Part shown: positions 63,434-64,000 of the stretch, piece after piece | Position numbering within the stretch: the stretch's first letter is position 1 | How the letters are laid out: each line of letters starts with the position of its first letter | Translations under genes and position numbers: made by a program | The notes under the pieces: generated by a model | The model's database searches: none | Told to the model about the DNA's origin: nothing | Seen by the model: only the letters and a program-made list of their open reading frames with translations | Source: Paeniglutamicibacter psychrophenolicus | GTDB lineage: Bacteria; Actinomycetota; Actinomycetes; Actinomycetales; Micrococcaceae | DNA length: 64,000 bases | Assembly (NCBI RefSeq): GCF_030812255.1 | Contig: NZ_JAUSSH010000001.1 | Span: 310,001-374,000, forward strand | Direction of reading: 5' to 3'

Positions 63434-64000
63434 TTATCGAAGATCGCGCTGGGTTGCCGAGATTGTTGGCGGGTTGGGCTCAGCCCGTTCTCGGTTGGGG
63501 ACGAGCATCCAGACCATGACCGCTGGAAGGATCGGTGCGACCGACGCGTATACGATGTTGGGAATGCTGAGAAAGATCGTCTGGTACGTCAGGATCATCG
63601 CGGCACTCAGGACATATGACCCGACTCCGACAATAATGCGCCGTGCGGGGGTGAGGCCCCCCGCGGCGATGAAAGCGAGCGCGAAGTTGATGAGGAAGGG
63701 TCCCACGAACAATCCTTGGACCTGCACGCTCAAAGACTGTTCGGCGTCGATGGTAGCGCCGGACAAGACGGCGAATACCACCGATATCAAGGCGTAGCCG
63801 ACGAAGGCTAGCGATGCCGAGACCAGCGCGCGCGCAAGACGTTCGAAGACTGGTGGAAGCCCTGCGAGCAGGCCTTCCGGGTGACGTTCGTAAAGGGCGA
63901 CGAGCACGCTGAAAGTGAGTGTCTGCACAAGCATCTCCGGCATCCCGATCGCGTGGTACCACAGAGGAAGCTGCGTGTAGGTGATGCCTTCGATTGAGGA
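63434..64000 (-). CDS. Integral membrane protein, truncated by the window edge
   Basis: The frame is open to the last base, so the N-terminus lies beyond the window; 188 residues are visible. Helices include LVQTLTFSVLVALYE, LVSASLAFVGYALISVVFAV, GLFVGPFLINFALAFIAAG, IIVGVGSYVLSAAMILTYQT and APILPAVMVWMLVP. No family recognised. An internal ATG at 63943 exists, but the upstream codons (TYTQLPLWYHAIG) look coding. Confidence 0.6.
   Translation of the reverse strand, partial: SSIEGITYTQLPLWYHAIGMPEMLVQTLTFSVLVALYERHPEGLLAGLPPVFERLARALVSASLAFVGYALISVVFAVLSGATIDAEQSLSVQVQGLFVGPFLINFALAFIAAGGLTPARRIIVGVGSYVLSAAMILTYQTIFLSIPNIVYASVAPILPAVMVWMLVPNRERAEPNPPTISATQRDLR

Overview
This window is a GC-rich, gene-dense piece of an actinobacterial chromosome. 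Gene content and arrangement fit the family Micrococcaceae (Arthrobacter / Paeniglutamicibacter type): an Rpf-LysM resuscitation-promoting factor, a monomeric NADP-isocitrate dehydrogenase, DUF6350/PerM beside purN, a SigK/RskA pair with a fasciclin lipoprotein, and GTG/TTG starts. The placement rests on recognising these families by reading; no search was run. I found no rRNA, tRNA, CRISPR array, integrase or intact insertion sequence.

Layout. 0-4 kb: the end of a GntR regulator, a phosphonatase-like HAD hydrolase, secreted Rpf, and a PadR regulator with a membrane protein. 4-9 kb: a trimethylamine-monooxygenase-like enzyme with a structured leader, an ArsR/SRPBCC pair with a clear operator, and tryptophan 2,3-dioxygenase with a PaaX regulator. 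9-12.5 kb: a secreted lysine-rich sunset-domain protein, a secreted HNH nuclease, a 57-residue Cys-rich protein behind a CsoR-like operator, and an RNase H-fold protein. 12.5-15.5 kb: a type III polyketide synthase / methyltransferase / flavin hydroxylase operon in the srsABC order. 16-20 kb: a SigK module (fasciclin lipoprotein, SigK, RskA, membrane molybdopterin oxidoreductase) with two matching SigK-type promoters. 20-21.5 kb: two decayed genes. 21.8-32.3 kb: small membrane proteins, a second CsoR-like site, an FMN reductase, a MalY-type lyase, CutC, HpaH-HpaI, a TauE exporter, PerM and a DinB protein.

32-38 kb: a complete peptide-type ABC transporter operon, then purN. Between purN (37.6 kb) and purH (51.4 kb) lie about 13 kb of accessory genes: an HTH + nucleotidyltransferase pair resembling a toxin-antitoxin unit, an orphan immunity-like protein, a flavin hydroxylase, a GH38 alpha-mannosidase divergent from a GlcNAc-type kinase, an MFS carrier, an acidic DUF4303-like protein, and a second ECF sigma/anti-sigma pair divergent from a lipoprotein. 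After purH come a HIRAN-domain protein, a DHA2 efflux pump with a divergent TetR and twin operators, and icd. The last 5 kb (59-64 kb) is looser: gene remnants, long gaps, CorA and uncharacterised membrane proteins.

The strongest unannotated signals are regulatory. (1) CCAATCC-N15-CCGAAT stands before both the fasciclin gene and the molybdopterin oxidoreductase. (2) TGAACC-N16-CGTCT occurs as a divergent pair between the second ECF sigma gene and its lipoprotein neighbour. (3) A 16-bp CsoR-type operator occurs twice, differing at one base, before a tiny Cys-rich protein and a small membrane protein. (4) A three-way-junction-like structure lies in the leader of the trimethylamine-monooxygenase-like gene.
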